Assembly (NCBI GenBank): GCA_937952285.1
Contig: CALFZE010000095.1
Span: 1 to 38,793, forward strand
DNA length: 38,793 nucleotides
From: UBA2428 sp002343545
GTDB taxonomy: Bacteria > Bdellovibrionota > UBA2428
Direction: 5' to 3'
Below the pieces are notes generated by a model, which saw only the letters and a program-made list of their open reading frames with translations, made no database searches and was not told where the DNA came from. The number at the start of each line of letters is the position of its first letter. Position 1 is the stretch's first letter. A program made the translations under genes and the position numbers. Positions 7,557 through 15,579 of the stretch are shown piece by piece.

Positions 7557-8525
7557 ATGTCCGATTTCATGAAATGGCCTAAGCGCATTCTGCTCTTCGT
7601 CGGTACGAACATTCTTATCGTCCTGACGCTCTCGATCCTCGCGCGCGTCACCGGCCTCGACGCTTACCTCTACCGCTCGGGAATGAACTACGCCTCGCTC
7701 GCGGTGTTCTGCCTCTTCTGGGGTATGGGCGGCGCGTTCATCTCGCTCGGCCTCTCGCGCATCATCGCGAAGATGTCGATGGGCGTGAAGGTCATCAACC
7801 CCGAGACCGAGAACCATCCCGCGCTGCGCGCCCTCGTCGGTCGCGTGCACGATCTCGCGCGCAAGGCCGGTCTCACGACGATGCCCGAAGTCGGTTACTA
7901 CGAAAGCCCCGAGTTGAACGCCTTCGCGACGGGTCCCACGCGGAACCGCTCGCTCGTCGCGGTTTCGACGGGGCTCTTGAATCGCATGAGCGACGACGAA
8001 GTCGACGGCGTGCTCGCGCACGAGATCGCGCACATTGCGAACGGTGACATGGTCACGATGACGCTCATCCAGGGCGTCATGAACGCCTTCGTCATGTTCC
8101 TCGCGCGCATTCTCGCCTTCGCGATTACGAACGCCCTCGCGGGTAACCGCAATTCGGAGGACAACCGCGGCTCGAGTCCTTTCATGCAGTACATGATCGT
8201 TTTCGTGCTCGAGATGGTGCTTTCGGTTTTCGCGACGATGGTCGTCATGGCCTTCTCGCGCTGGCGCGAATACCGTGCGGACGCGGGCGGCGCGAGCCTC
8301 GCCGGCCGTCCGAAGATGGTCGCCGCGCTGCAGGCGCTCAAGCGCAACTACCAGCTGCCGCCCTCGGCCGAGCCCGAAGCGGCCTCGGTCGCGACGCTCA
8401 AGATTTCGAGCCGTCGCGCCGGCGGCCTCGCGCGCCTCTTCTTGTCGCACCCGCCGCTCGACGAGCGCATCGAGGCTTTGCAAAAAGCCCAGCTCAGCGC
8501 CGAACCCTCCTACGCCCGCTTCTAG
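7557..8525 (+). CDS. htpX: HtpX, membrane zinc metalloprotease
   Basis: 322 residues from ATG 7557, with AGGAGG 10 bases upstream. HtpX is an inner-membrane M48 peptidase that degrades misfolded membrane proteins in cooperation with FtsH. The zinc site is visible as HEIAH at residues 155-159, with the third ligand likely the glutamate in REYRAD (E238). Two N-terminal membrane segments (about residues 9-28 and 41-60) precede the catalytic part and two more hydrophobic stretches lie between the HExxH and the third ligand, as usual for this family. The C-terminus carries the typical HPPLDERIEAL. It ends 4 bases before a palindromic repeat shared with the convergent lpxH gene. Confidence 0.96.
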   Translation: MSDFMKWPKRILLFVGTNILIVLTLSILARVTGLDAYLYRSGMNYASLAVFCLFWGMGGAFISLGLSRIIAKMSMGVKVINPETENHPALRALVGRVHDLARKAGLTTMPEVGYYESPELNAFATGPTRNRSLVAVSTGLLNRMSDDEVDGVLAHEIAHIANGDMVTMTLIQGVMNAFVMFLARILAFAITNALAGNRNSEDNRGSSPFMQYMIVFVLEMVLSVFATMVVMAFSRWREYRADAGGASLAGRPKMVAALQALKRNYQLPPSAEPEAASVATLKISSRRAGGLARLFLSHPPLDERIEALQKAQLSAEPSYARF

Positions 8526-8528
8526 TAC

Positions 8529-8606
8529 AAAGGCGTCAGGCTCTTTTTGGTTCAGCGCGCGCGTCAAATGACGCAGCCGCTGAACCAAAAAGAGCCTGAC
8601 GCCTTT
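8529..8606. terminator. Long palindromic repeat, copy 2 of 3; likely bidirectional terminator
   Basis: Arms of 29 bases (8529-8557 and 8578-8606) are perfect reverse complements, ending in AAAGGCGTCAGG and CCTGACGCCTTT. The 20-base centre contains GCGTCAAATGACGC, a further 6-bp stem. It fills almost the whole gap between the convergent htpX and lpxH genes, and both exits have short T-tracts (TTTTT on the plus side), so it probably terminates both. Confidence 0.85.
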
Positions 8607-9368
8607 TTAGAATGTGATGACTTCGACGCGGTTGGTGGCGGCGTCGTAGAGGCCGTAGCGGTAGGGGCCTTGGACCCAGCTGCCGAGGTTGAAGTAGAGC
8701 TTGCCGCCCTCGTTCAGGTTTTCCTCGAGGTGGCAGTGGCCCAGGAAGACGGCGTCGTAGCCCTCCGTGAATTTTTTCCGGGCGTAATCCGCGTAGAGCG
8801 CGCGCAGCGAAGGATCGTAGCGGTCGCGACCGCGGCTGTCGTGGCTGAGCTTTTCACCGAGCGGCACGAGAAAGCGCTCCGCGAGCGCGTCCGGTACGGC
8901 CCGCATGGTGGCGCGAAAGAGCCCGCCGCGCGTGAAGGCGCGCCAACGCAGGTAGGCCTCGTCGTTCGAATTCACGCGGTCGCCGTGCGAGAGAAAAACT
9001 TTGCGGCCGCCGAAGTCGCGCGTGACGTCGGCGTCGACGCCTTCCACCCCGACCGACGCGAGGAGCTTGGCGATGTGGAAGTCGTGATTGCCTTCGATCC
9101 AAAGCACCGACGTGCCGCGCTCGGCGAGGCGCTCGAGGGCTTTGAGCATGCGCGCGTGGGTACGGCCCCAGAACTTGTAGGGCCCGATGAAAAGGTCGTA
9201 GATATCGCCCAGGAGCCACAGGGCCTGCGCGGAACTCGCGACGGGCGACTCGATCAAGCGAAGGAAGGCGTCGTTGCGCGGGGATTCGCGCTGGAGCAAG
9301 TGCAAATCCGAAAGCACGATGGCCCGGGGACCCGCGCCCGCCGAAAGGGCCTCGAGTCCGCTCGTCAT
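8607..9368 (-). CDS. lpxH: UDP-2,3-diacylglucosamine diphosphatase, LpxH-like
   Basis: 253 residues from ATG 9368, which overlaps the upstream msbA stop (ATGA). It is a calcineurin-like metallophosphoesterase with the metal-binding blocks in order: LSDLHL, LGDIYD, EGNHDFH, SHGD and GHCH. The SHGD block continues as DRVNSNDEAYLRWR, resembling the LpxH pattern around the HGD block and its following D-x-x-Y. LpxH hydrolyses UDP-2,3-diacylglucosamine to lipid X on the cytoplasmic face of the inner membrane, the fourth step of lipid A synthesis. Coupling to an MsbA-like lipid flippase supports this over a generic phosphoesterase. The stop codon abuts the palindromic repeat. Confidence 0.85.
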   Translation of the reverse strand: MTSGLEALSAGAGPRAIVLSDLHLLQRESPRNDAFLRLIESPVASSAQALWLLGDIYDLFIGPYKFWGRTHARMLKALERLAERGTSVLWIEGNHDFHIAKLLASVGVEGVDADVTRDFGGRKVFLSHGDRVNSNDEAYLRWRAFTRGGLFRATMRAVPDALAERFLVPLGEKLSHDSRGRDRYDPSLRALYADYARKKFTEGYDAVFLGHCHLEENLNEGGKLYFNLGSWVQGPYRYGLYDAATNRVEVITF

Positions 9369-11179
9369 GCTCGGCTCGTCTCCCAGAGGCGCCGGAAGAG
9401 GCCGTCGGGGCGTTCGAGCAGTTGCGCGGGCGCCCCCTGTTCGGCGAGGTGACCGTGCTCGAGCACGAAGACCTCGTCGGCGTCGCGCACCGTACTCAGG
9501 CGGTGCGCGATGATGAGGGCGCTGCGGTCCGACATGAGCTCGCGCAGCGCCGAGGTCACGGCCTTCTCGCTTTGCGAGTCGAGTTGCGAGGTCGCTTCGT
9601 CGAGCAAGACGATGGGCGCGTTCTTGAGAAAGGCGCGCGCGATCGCGATGCGCTGCTTTTCGCCGCCCGAGATCTGTGAGGCGCGCTCGCCGAGGCGCGT
9701 GTCGAGCCCCTGCGGCAACGACTTCACGAAGTCCTCCAGGTGCGCGCGCTCGAGCGCCTTCCAAAGGTCGGACTCCGAAGCGTCGGGTCGCGCGAACTCG
9801 AGGTTGGCGCGGATGCTTCGGTTAAAGAGGAAGATATCTTGCGAGACCCAGGCGAAGTGCGAGCGGTAGTCCCCGAGCGCCCAGTCGGCGGCTTCCTTGC
9901 CGTCCAGAAGGATCTGGCCCCGCTGCGGATCGGCGAAGCGAAGCGCCAAGAGGCAAGTCGTCGACTTGCCCGAGCCGCTGCGACCCACGAGGGCGATGCG
10001 CTTGCCCGCCTCGAGGTGAAAGCCGAGCCCTTCCACGGCCCAGGCGCGTTCGTTCTCGGCGTTGGCCGGATACTTGTAGGCGACGTCCCGGAAGCGGAGC
10101 GACGGCACGCGCGTGGCGGCGACGGCTTTGGGCGAGGCGCGCTTGCCGTCGACCGTCGGCGCGCGTCGCTCGAGGTCGTGCGCGAGCTGTTCGGCCTGCG
10201 CCTGGCCGACCGAATCCAGCGGCGTCTCGAGCAAGCTGAAGAGACGCTGCGCGGCCGCGAGGACCTGTTGCAGGCGCACGTTCACGTGGTTGATCTGGCG
10301 CAAGGGCTGCTGCACGGTCGCGGCCGCCGTGATGAAGGCGATGAGCCCGCCCGTCGTCATTTCGTCGTTCACGACGAAATAACCGCCGAAGCCCATAAGG
10401 AGGGCGCCGACGCCCGCCGTGAGGAGCTTGGTGAGCGGCGAGATGAGCTCCTCGGTGCGCGCGAGGCGGATGAGGTAGCGGTAGGTGTGGCTCGTCTTGG
10501 CGTCGAACTCGCGCTGCAGGTCGGCCACGCGACCGTAGGCGTGCGCCGTCTTGAGGCCGCCGAGCGATTCGAGCACGTGGTCCGAGAGATGCTCGAGCGA
10601 CCCTTGGATCTGCGTCTGGTTGCGGCGCGCGCTGCGTCCCAGGAACTTTCCGAGCAGGCCGATGAGCGGGAGCGCCACGGCGCAGATCATGGTGAGCTTC
10701 CAGTTGATGTAGAAGAGCGTCGCGAGCAGGCCGAGCACCATGAGCGGCTCTTTGATGATGTCGGCGAGAATGTGCAGCCCTTGGCTGACGACCTGGACGT
10801 CGGAAACGATGTGGGCCATCGCCTTGCCCGAGGTATGGCCGCCGCGGTCGTTCGACAGCACGAGGAGCTTCTCGAAGAGCTCGTTGCGCAATCCGCGCAC
10901 GCTGCGCTCGACCGCCACGCGCAAGCAAAAACGGTGCAGGAAATCGCAGGTGCCGTAGACGACGAAGAGCCCGACGAGCGCCAGGCAGGTCTGCAGAACG
11001 GCGCCCCATTCGCGTTTGACGAGGGCTTCGTCGATGAAGTCTTTGGGAAGCGCGACGGTTTTGACTTGGGCGAGTACGGTCCCGACGGCGAAGATCGTCG
11101 AGGGCACGAGCCACCGGAGATGGGGACGGAGCCGCGCGAAGAGCCGCTTGAGGAGGAGCGCGTCGGAAAGGGGCGTCAT
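9365..11179 (-). CDS. msbA: MsbA-like lipid A exporter, ABC transporter (permease-ATPase fusion)
   Basis: 604 residues, about the length of MsbA-type half transporters (about 580-600). The N-terminal half has six hydrophobic segments (type 1 exporter fold, to about residue 310). The ATPase half has Walker A GRSGSGKST from residue 399, a Q-loop (WVSQDIF), signature ISGGEKQR, Walker B IVLLDEAT and H-loop AHR. The signature has E where LSGGQ has Q, a common variant. A flexible segment of about 50 residues lies between the halves. Likely function is flipping lipid A-core across the inner membrane, inferred from its overlap with lpxH and the nearby heptose and glycosyltransferase genes; a drug exporter cannot be excluded by sequence alone. 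The start lacks a Shine-Dalgarno; a weak -10 (GATAGT) lies six bases upstream. Confidence 0.88.
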   Translation of the reverse strand: MTPLSDALLLKRLFARLRPHLRWLVPSTIFAVGTVLAQVKTVALPKDFIDEALVKREWGAVLQTCLALVGLFVVYGTCDFLHRFCLRVAVERSVRGLRNELFEKLLVLSNDRGGHTSGKAMAHIVSDVQVVSQGLHILADIIKEPLMVLGLLATLFYINWKLTMICAVALPLIGLLGKFLGRSARRNQTQIQGSLEHLSDHVLESLGGLKTAHAYGRVADLQREFDAKTSHTYRYLIRLARTEELISPLTKLLTAGVGALLMGFGGYFVVNDEMTTGGLIAFITAAATVQQPLRQINHVNVRLQQVLAAAQRLFSLLETPLDSVGQAQAEQLAHDLERRAPTVDGKRASPKAVAATRVPSLRFRDVAYKYPANAENERAWAVEGLGFHLEAGKRIALVGRSGSGKSTTCLLALRFADPQRGQILLDGKEAADWALGDYRSHFAWVSQDIFLFNRSIRANLEFARPDASESDLWKALERAHLEDFVKSLPQGLDTRLGERASQISGGEKQRIAIARAFLKNAPIVLLDEATSQLDSQSEKAVTSALRELMSDRSALIIAHRLSTVRDADEVFVLEHGHLAEQGAPAQLLERPDGLFRRLWETSRA

Positions 11180-11209
11180 GCCCGGACTATCTCACAGCGG
11201 CGGGCGAAA

Positions 11210-11239
11210 ATCGACACGGCGCTAAAGTGGGCCTAGTCT
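11210..11239 (+). promoter_or_regulatory. Candidate promoter of the GT9 gene, within a 67-bp divergent gap
   Basis: TCGACA (11210-11215) and TAGTCT (11234-11239) are 18 bases apart; the GTG start at 11247 follows after 7 bases with no Shine-Dalgarno. On the other strand GATAGT (11191-11186) lies six bases from the msbA ATG. Both divergent genes may therefore be leaderless. Confidence 0.4.
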
Positions 11240-11246
11240 GATCCGG

Positions 11247-12209
11247 GTGAAGCTCAGGGGTGTCTACGTCTCGCGCGCCGACCGGATCGGCGACCTCGTC
11301 TTGAGCTTGCCCGTGCTGGGCCTTCTGCGCGGCGCCGACGTCCCGTGGATCGGGCTCCAAGTCTCGCCTTACGCCCTGGACGTGGGAGAGTGGGCCCTCG
11401 AAAACGGGCTCTGCGACGCGCTCTACGCGGGCGACGCTCCGACGGCGGCGCGACGCTCGGCGCCCGAGCCGCTCGCGGCTTCGTCCGTGGGCCTCTCGCT
11501 TTTTCACTCGCCCGTCGCGCGCGACTTCTTTCGCGCCAAGGGTTTGGATCGCACTTACGGTCCGCGCAACAAGCTCTCTTCGCTTTGGTCCTACCGTCGC
11601 ACGCTCGCCCAACACCGCAGCCGCGTCGAGCGCAGCGAAGCCGCCTACAACCTCGAGCTCGCGGAGTGGATGCTGGCCGATTTCGAACGCAAGCGCGGCG
11701 AGGCGCTCGGCATCCCCGCCCTGCGCGTGCCGCCCACGTGGCGGGCGCCCCGCGCGAGTCCGCGCGTGCTCCTCGTCGCGACGAACCGCGGTTCGGCGGC
11801 GGATTGGCCCTTCGAGCGCTACCTCGATTGGGTGCGAAGCTTTCGCGAAGCGGGCCACTCGGTCGATCTGCTCCTGAATGGCGTCGACGCTCCCGCCCGC
11901 AAGGAAGCTCTGCGCGCGAGCGGCTGGTTGGATCGCGGCGTCGGCGTCGTCGAGGAATTCGCCCGGGTGCGCGAGCTTATCGCCTACGTCGCGGGATGCG
12001 GGCTCGTCGTGTCTTCGAGCACGGGGCCCCTGCACTTGGCCCACGCGGCGGGCGTGCCCGTCCTCGGAATCTATCCGCGCGCGCCGCGCGTGCAAAGCTT
12101 CGATCGTTGGCGGCCGGACGGCTACCGTCACGGCGCGGCCATCCGCTACGTCGAGATCGGCGAAGCCGAAGCTTGGACGGCGGCGGAGCTCGCGGCGACC
12201 CTCACCTAA
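11247..12209 (+). CDS. Glycosyltransferase family 9, heptosyltransferase-like
   Basis: 320 residues from a GTG start. The N-terminus VYVSRADRIGDLVLSLPVL is the characteristic GT9 opening (R-x-D-x-x-GD), and the C-terminal donor-binding block is SSSTGPLHLAHAAGVPVLG, closely matching ADP-heptose:LPS heptosyltransferases. GT9 enzymes transfer L-glycero-D-manno-heptose from ADP-heptose to the inner core of LPS on the cytoplasmic side. The nearby heptose kinase gene supports this substrate. It is divergent from msbA. Which heptosyltransferase (I, II or III) is meant cannot be told here. Confidence 0.9.
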   Translation: MKLRGVYVSRADRIGDLVLSLPVLGLLRGADVPWIGLQVSPYALDVGEWALENGLCDALYAGDAPTAARRSAPEPLAASSVGLSLFHSPVARDFFRAKGLDRTYGPRNKLSSLWSYRRTLAQHRSRVERSEAAYNLELAEWMLADFERKRGEALGIPALRVPPTWRAPRASPRVLLVATNRGSAADWPFERYLDWVRSFREAGHSVDLLLNGVDAPARKEALRASGWLDRGVGVVEEFARVRELIAYVAGCGLVVSSSTGPLHLAHAAGVPVLGIYPRAPRVQSFDRWRPDGYRHGAAIRYVEIGEAEAWTAAELAATLT

Positions 12210-12230
12210 GCGGACGGCTCAAGAAGCTCG

Positions 12231-12350
12231 GGTGCCTGTCCCAGAAATATTGACAATCTTAGACGGGGACCGATTTCGAAGCCGTCCCAAAATCCGAACC
12301 CGCGCGAAAAAAAGCGTCTCCAAAACATTGGAAAGACTTCTGGGACACTT
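12231..12350. repeat. Inverted-repeat element (TGTCCCAGAA...TTCTGGGACA) between convergent genes
   Basis: TGTCCCAGAA at 12237-12246 (within GGTGCCTGTCCCAGAA) is matched by TTCTGGGACA at 12338-12347, about 90 bases apart. The interior has smaller G/C-rich pairings (GACGGGGACC and CCGTCCC) and an A-run. It lies between the convergent GT9 and GT2 genes. The arrangement resembles a REPIN: two short inverted repeats bounding a spacer. The small open frames inside show no gene-like features. Confidence 0.6.
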
Positions 12351-12379
12351 CATGTCCGACGGCGCGCCGCCGGTGCCGT

Positions 12380-13141
12380 TCAAAGAAAGCCGAAGCGCTC
12401 GCGCCAACGCCAGAGGCGCCTTTGTCCGCGGGGGATCTCGAAGCCTGGGTGCCGAAGCTCGTGCTCACCCCATTTCTCGACGAAGAGCCGGCGTCCCTCG
12501 ACCTCGTGGTCGGCGGGCAAGTGGCGGCGCGTGGACTTGGCCTGGTGCCAGACGACCGCGGCGCCCGTTTCGACGGGGCGGATGCCGGCCGCTTCGAGAC
12601 GCAGAAAGTAGTCGAAGTCTTCGTAGCTGACGAAGAAGCGCTCATCGTAGAGTCCGACGTCTTCAAAGACATCGCGCGCGAAAAACATGGCTTCCGAGCG
12701 CATGCGAAGCCGGGTCCGCGCGTGGTTGCGCCGGGCGAAGCGCCGCGCCCGCTCGTCGAAGCCCGCCAAGGGGCCCTCGTCGACGTGCGGGCAGAAGGCG
12801 CGGGCGCCGCTCGTCGCGGCGAACCCTAGCAGCCCTTCGTCCCACCCGGGGCCGAACACGAGGTCGTTGTTGAGCACCCCCACGTAGGGCGCGCCGCCCG
12901 CGAGCGCTTCGCGGATCCCGCGGTTCCACGCCTTCGCGCAGCCGAGGTTCTCGCCGTTTCGCAGAACCCGCAGCTCGTGCCGGCCCCGACGCGCCTCGAG
13001 GCGATCGGCGCTGCCGTCCGTCGATCCGTTGTCGACCGCGACGAGGCGCCAATCGCGGCGGGCGTGGGCGTCGATCGAATCGAGGAAGCGCGCCGTGAGC
13101 TCCCAGCCGTTCCACGTCGCGAAAACGAGCGCGGGCTTCAT
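12380..13141 (-). CDS. Glycosyltransferase family 2 (A)
   Basis: 253 residues from ATG 13141, which overlaps the stop of the upstream glycosyltransferase (ATGA). GT2 hallmarks are present: ALVFATWNGWELT near the N-terminus, VAVDNGSTDGSADRL for nucleotide-sugar binding, GENLGCAKAWNRGI, and the DXD-like NNDLVF followed by GPGWDEGLL. The later segment YDERFFVSYEDFDYFLRLE is typical of rhamnosyl- and related transferases with a YEDxDxxxR pattern. A role in adding a sugar to LPS core or O-antigen is inferred from the cluster. It has no C-terminal membrane segment. Confidence 0.9.
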   Translation of the reverse strand: MKPALVFATWNGWELTARFLDSIDAHARRDWRLVAVDNGSTDGSADRLEARRGRHELRVLRNGENLGCAKAWNRGIREALAGGAPYVGVLNNDLVFGPGWDEGLLGFAATSGARAFCPHVDEGPLAGFDERARRFARRNHARTRLRMRSEAMFFARDVFEDVGLYDERFFVSYEDFDYFLRLEAAGIRPVETGAAVVWHQAKSTRRHLPADHEVEGRRLFVEKWGEHELRHPGFEIPRGQRRLWRWRERFGFL

Positions 13142-14037
13142 CCCCGGAGGTCCCGCGTGATTTCGTAGTTGCGGAACTCGCCCGGCCGCCAGCCCGTCGC
13201 GCTTTCGATCCATTCCGTCGTGAGCGACTTCCAATACTCGCGGTTGCGTTCGGGCGTGCCGCGCGCGAAGGGATCGAAGTCACCCGCGCCGCGCACGCGC
13301 TCGAGCATGACGTCGGGGTGGCGGCCCGGCCAGGCGCGCATGCCGGGCAGGGGCGGCAGGATCGTCTCGGGGTCGTAGGTCTTGGTCGTCTCGTCCACGC
13401 CCCAAAGCTTTTCGAAGGACGCGGTTTTCTTGGCCATGACTTTGGGCGGGCGGACCCATCCGTAGTGCAGCACGCGCGCGCCCGAGAGTCCGACGCGGGG
13501 TTTGCGCCACCGTCCGTCTTCGAGCGGGATGCGGAAACCCTGGGCGTCCGAATAACTCTGGAGGCCGCGACTTCGGCGGAGGGCCCGGACTTCGCGGCGG
13601 TACCAGCGTCGCGAACGGACTTCCGTCGAGTAGTTGCCGTAAAAATGAACCCACCCGAAGGCGAGGCCTTCGAGCTCGGGGTCGGACTCGAGCGTCGCGA
13701 GGTCCCGGCGGAGAATTTCGGCGTCGGCGTCGTGCAGGACTTCGTCGCCCTGAAGGTAGACGCAGACGTCGTGCCGGCAGTGCGAGAGCGCGACGTTCGT
13801 CTGGCGGGCCAGCTCGAAACCGCCTTTGCGCATGGCGGGATCCCACGGGGAGTCCACGATCCGAAGCTCGCAGGCGAGCCGCGGGCGCAGGGCCTCGAGC
13901 GCTTCGCCGGTCGAATCCGTCGAGTCTCCGTGGGCGACGACGATCTCGTCGACGAAGGGCGCGAGCGAAAGCAGGGACTCCCGGAAGGGATAGTCGAACT
14001 CGACTCCATTGCGAACGATTGTGAACCCACTGCGCAT
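13138..14037 (-). CDS. Glycosyltransferase family 2 (B)
   Basis: 299 residues from ATG 14037, with GAGG 8 bases upstream. It begins SGFTIVRNGVEFDYPFRESL, a recognisable start of a GT2 subgroup often found in polysaccharide clusters. Next come VDEIVVAHGDSTDSTGEAL for the donor site and YLQGDEVLHDAD in the acceptor/metal region, where QGDE stands in for the DXD. The following gene overlaps by 4 bases, so both are translated together. The opposite strand carries hldA starting only 18 bases away. Specific sugar and linkage unknown. Confidence 0.85.
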   Translation of the reverse strand: MRSGFTIVRNGVEFDYPFRESLLSLAPFVDEIVVAHGDSTDSTGEALEALRPRLACELRIVDSPWDPAMRKGGFELARQTNVALSHCRHDVCVYLQGDEVLHDADAEILRRDLATLESDPELEGLAFGWVHFYGNYSTEVRSRRWYRREVRALRRSRGLQSYSDAQGFRIPLEDGRWRKPRVGLSGARVLHYGWVRPPKVMAKKTASFEKLWGVDETTKTYDPETILPPLPGMRAWPGRHPDVMLERVRGAGDFDPFARGTPERNREYWKSLTTEWIESATGWRPGEFRNYEITRDLRG

Positions 14038-14055
14038 CGACTAACCTCGGGGGGA

Positions 14056-15093
14056 ATGTTGGCAGCTTTGATCCAGGAAGCCAAGGATTTCCTCGGGCGT
14101 CGCGACGCTTCCGCGTCGTCGGGCGGCGTCGTCGTGCTCGGGGATTTGGCGGTGGACCGTTTTATCTTTGGCCGCGTCGAGCGCATCTCACCCGAGGCGC
14201 CGGTCCCGGTCTTGAACGTGGAGTCGGTGTCGGATCGCTTGGGCTGCGCGGCCAACGTCGCGGCGAATCTCGCGGCGCTTGCGGGTCCCCTCGCGGGTCC
14301 GGTCGAGATCTTCGGCGTCGCCGGTCGCGATGCGGGCGGCGAGCTCCTCGATTCTCTTTTGCGGGGGCTCGGCGATCGCGTCCGCGTCCGGATCGAGCGC
14401 GACGAGAAACGCCCGACGACGCTCAAGACCCGCTACCTTGCCAGCCATCACCATCAGCTCTTGCGGGTCGACGAGGAGTCCACGCGACCGCTCGCGACCG
14501 AGACGGCCGCGCGGCTCGAGTCCGCGCTGGCCGCGGCCCTTCGGTCGGCGCGCGTTCTCGTCGTGCAGGACTACGCGAAGGGCGTGCTGCGGCCGGATTG
14601 GGTCGCGCGTCTCTACCGCGAGGCCCGCGAGGCGGGCGTGCGCGTCGTCGTCGACCCGACGCCACGATCCCCCGCGGAGCTCTACCGCGGCGCGGACCTC
14701 ATCACGCCCAACCTCGAAGAGGCCGAAGCTTTGGCCGGTCGGCGGATCAAGGACCGGGCGTCGGACGCCGAAGTCGAAGCCCTCGCCCGAGAGCTCAAGG
14801 AGCGCCTCGGGCTTCGCGAGATTATCTTGACCCGCAGCGCCCGCGGGCTGACCTACATCCCCGAGGGCGGTCCCGCGCTGCATCTCCCGACGCTCGCGCG
14901 CGCGGTTTACGACGTGACGGGGGCGGGCGACACGGTCGTTTCGCTCCTCGCCGCGGCCCTCGCGGCCGGCCTTCGCGTCCCCGTCGCGTGCGTGCTGGCG
15001 ACCGCCGCGGCGGCCGTCGTCGTGGCCAAAGTCGGCACCGCCACGGCCAGCAACGACGAGATCTTTGCGGCCCTCGAGGAGTGGTCCGCTTGA
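14056..15093 (+). CDS. hldA: D-glycero-beta-D-manno-heptose-7-phosphate kinase (HldA/RfaE domain I)
   Basis: 345 residues from ATG 14056. It has the PfkB fold: VVVLGDLAVDRFIFG near the start, ERISPEAPVPVL (the RfaE-type sugar-binding segment), GCAANVAANLAAL, then VVQDYAKG, ITPNLEEAE, and the ATP-site signature DVTGAGDT at residues 286-293. HldA phosphorylates D-glycero-D-manno-heptose 7-phosphate at C1 for ADP-heptose synthesis. Only the kinase domain is present, so the adenylyltransferase (HldC) must be separate and is not in this window. The GT9 gene nearby would use the final ADP-heptose. Confidence 0.92.
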   Translation: MLAALIQEAKDFLGRRDASASSGGVVVLGDLAVDRFIFGRVERISPEAPVPVLNVESVSDRLGCAANVAANLAALAGPLAGPVEIFGVAGRDAGGELLDSLLRGLGDRVRVRIERDEKRPTTLKTRYLASHHHQLLRVDEESTRPLATETAARLESALAAALRSARVLVVQDYAKGVLRPDWVARLYREAREAGVRVVVDPTPRSPAELYRGADLITPNLEEAEALAGRRIKDRASDAEVEALARELKERLGLREIILTRSARGLTYIPEGGPALHLPTLARAVYDVTGAGDTVVSLLAAALAAGLRVPVACVLATAAAAVVVAKVGTATASNDEIFAALEEWSA

Positions 15094-15515
15094 GGTATCT
15101 GAAGTGGTTTCTGGGCGTGGTCTTGGCCGCTTACCTCGTGCCGAAGGGGCTCTACTGGGCTTACGATCATCTTTACTTTCGGGATCGGATCATGGTGCGG
15201 AACCTTTGTGAGCGCTTCAAGGCCGGCACCCCGCTCGACTTGGTGGCGCTTCAGGCGACTTTGAACGAGACCCGCTCGCGTTTGTTGTTTCCCTCCTTCA
15301 AGCCGGAATGGCTCGAGCGGCAAAAGGGCCTGCCCCCGATCGGGGATCTGAAGCGAGACGTGACGAAGCTGGATCCCCAGGGCTTGGAGTCCCTTTTTTT
15401 TCTGGCCGAGGGATTCAACCGCGAGTCCGTCACGATCGTCGTGAGCGAGGGGCAAATCCAGGCGCTGAACTGCAAGATCAATCCCCGCTTCGACTGGCTC
15501 CGAAAACTCCCCTGA
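15090..15515 (+). CDS. Small membrane-anchored protein, unknown function
   Basis: 141 residues if TTG at 15090 is the start, which has GAGGAG 8 bases upstream and overlaps the hldA stop (TTGA). A GTG at 15081 in the same frame is possible but has no such signal. The N-terminus (RYLKWFLGVVLAAYLVPKGLYW) has one membrane segment; the rest is a soluble domain, probably periplasmic, with two cysteines. No family recognised. Overlap with hldA implies co-translation. Confidence 0.75.
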   Translation: MRYLKWFLGVVLAAYLVPKGLYWAYDHLYFRDRIMVRNLCERFKAGTPLDLVALQATLNETRSRLLFPSFKPEWLERQKGLPPIGDLKRDVTKLDPQGLESLFFLAEGFNRESVTIVVSEGQIQALNCKINPRFDWLRKLP

Positions 15516-15579
15516 CGCCGTTTTCTTAACGAAAACTTTACGCTCCGAGGGCCGACTCCTCCGCCACAATGGGAGGGCC

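Noticed and set aside
12219..12407. A 62-codon frame across the TGTCCCAGAA element.
   Set aside because: It is explained by the repeat element; no ribosome-binding site and no domain.
15511..15536. CCTGACGCC followed by GTTTTC/GAAAAC as a fourth repeat copy.
   Set aside because: Only nine bases match the repeat end, and they include the stop codon of the upstream gene; the small hairpin is not homologous to the repeat arms.
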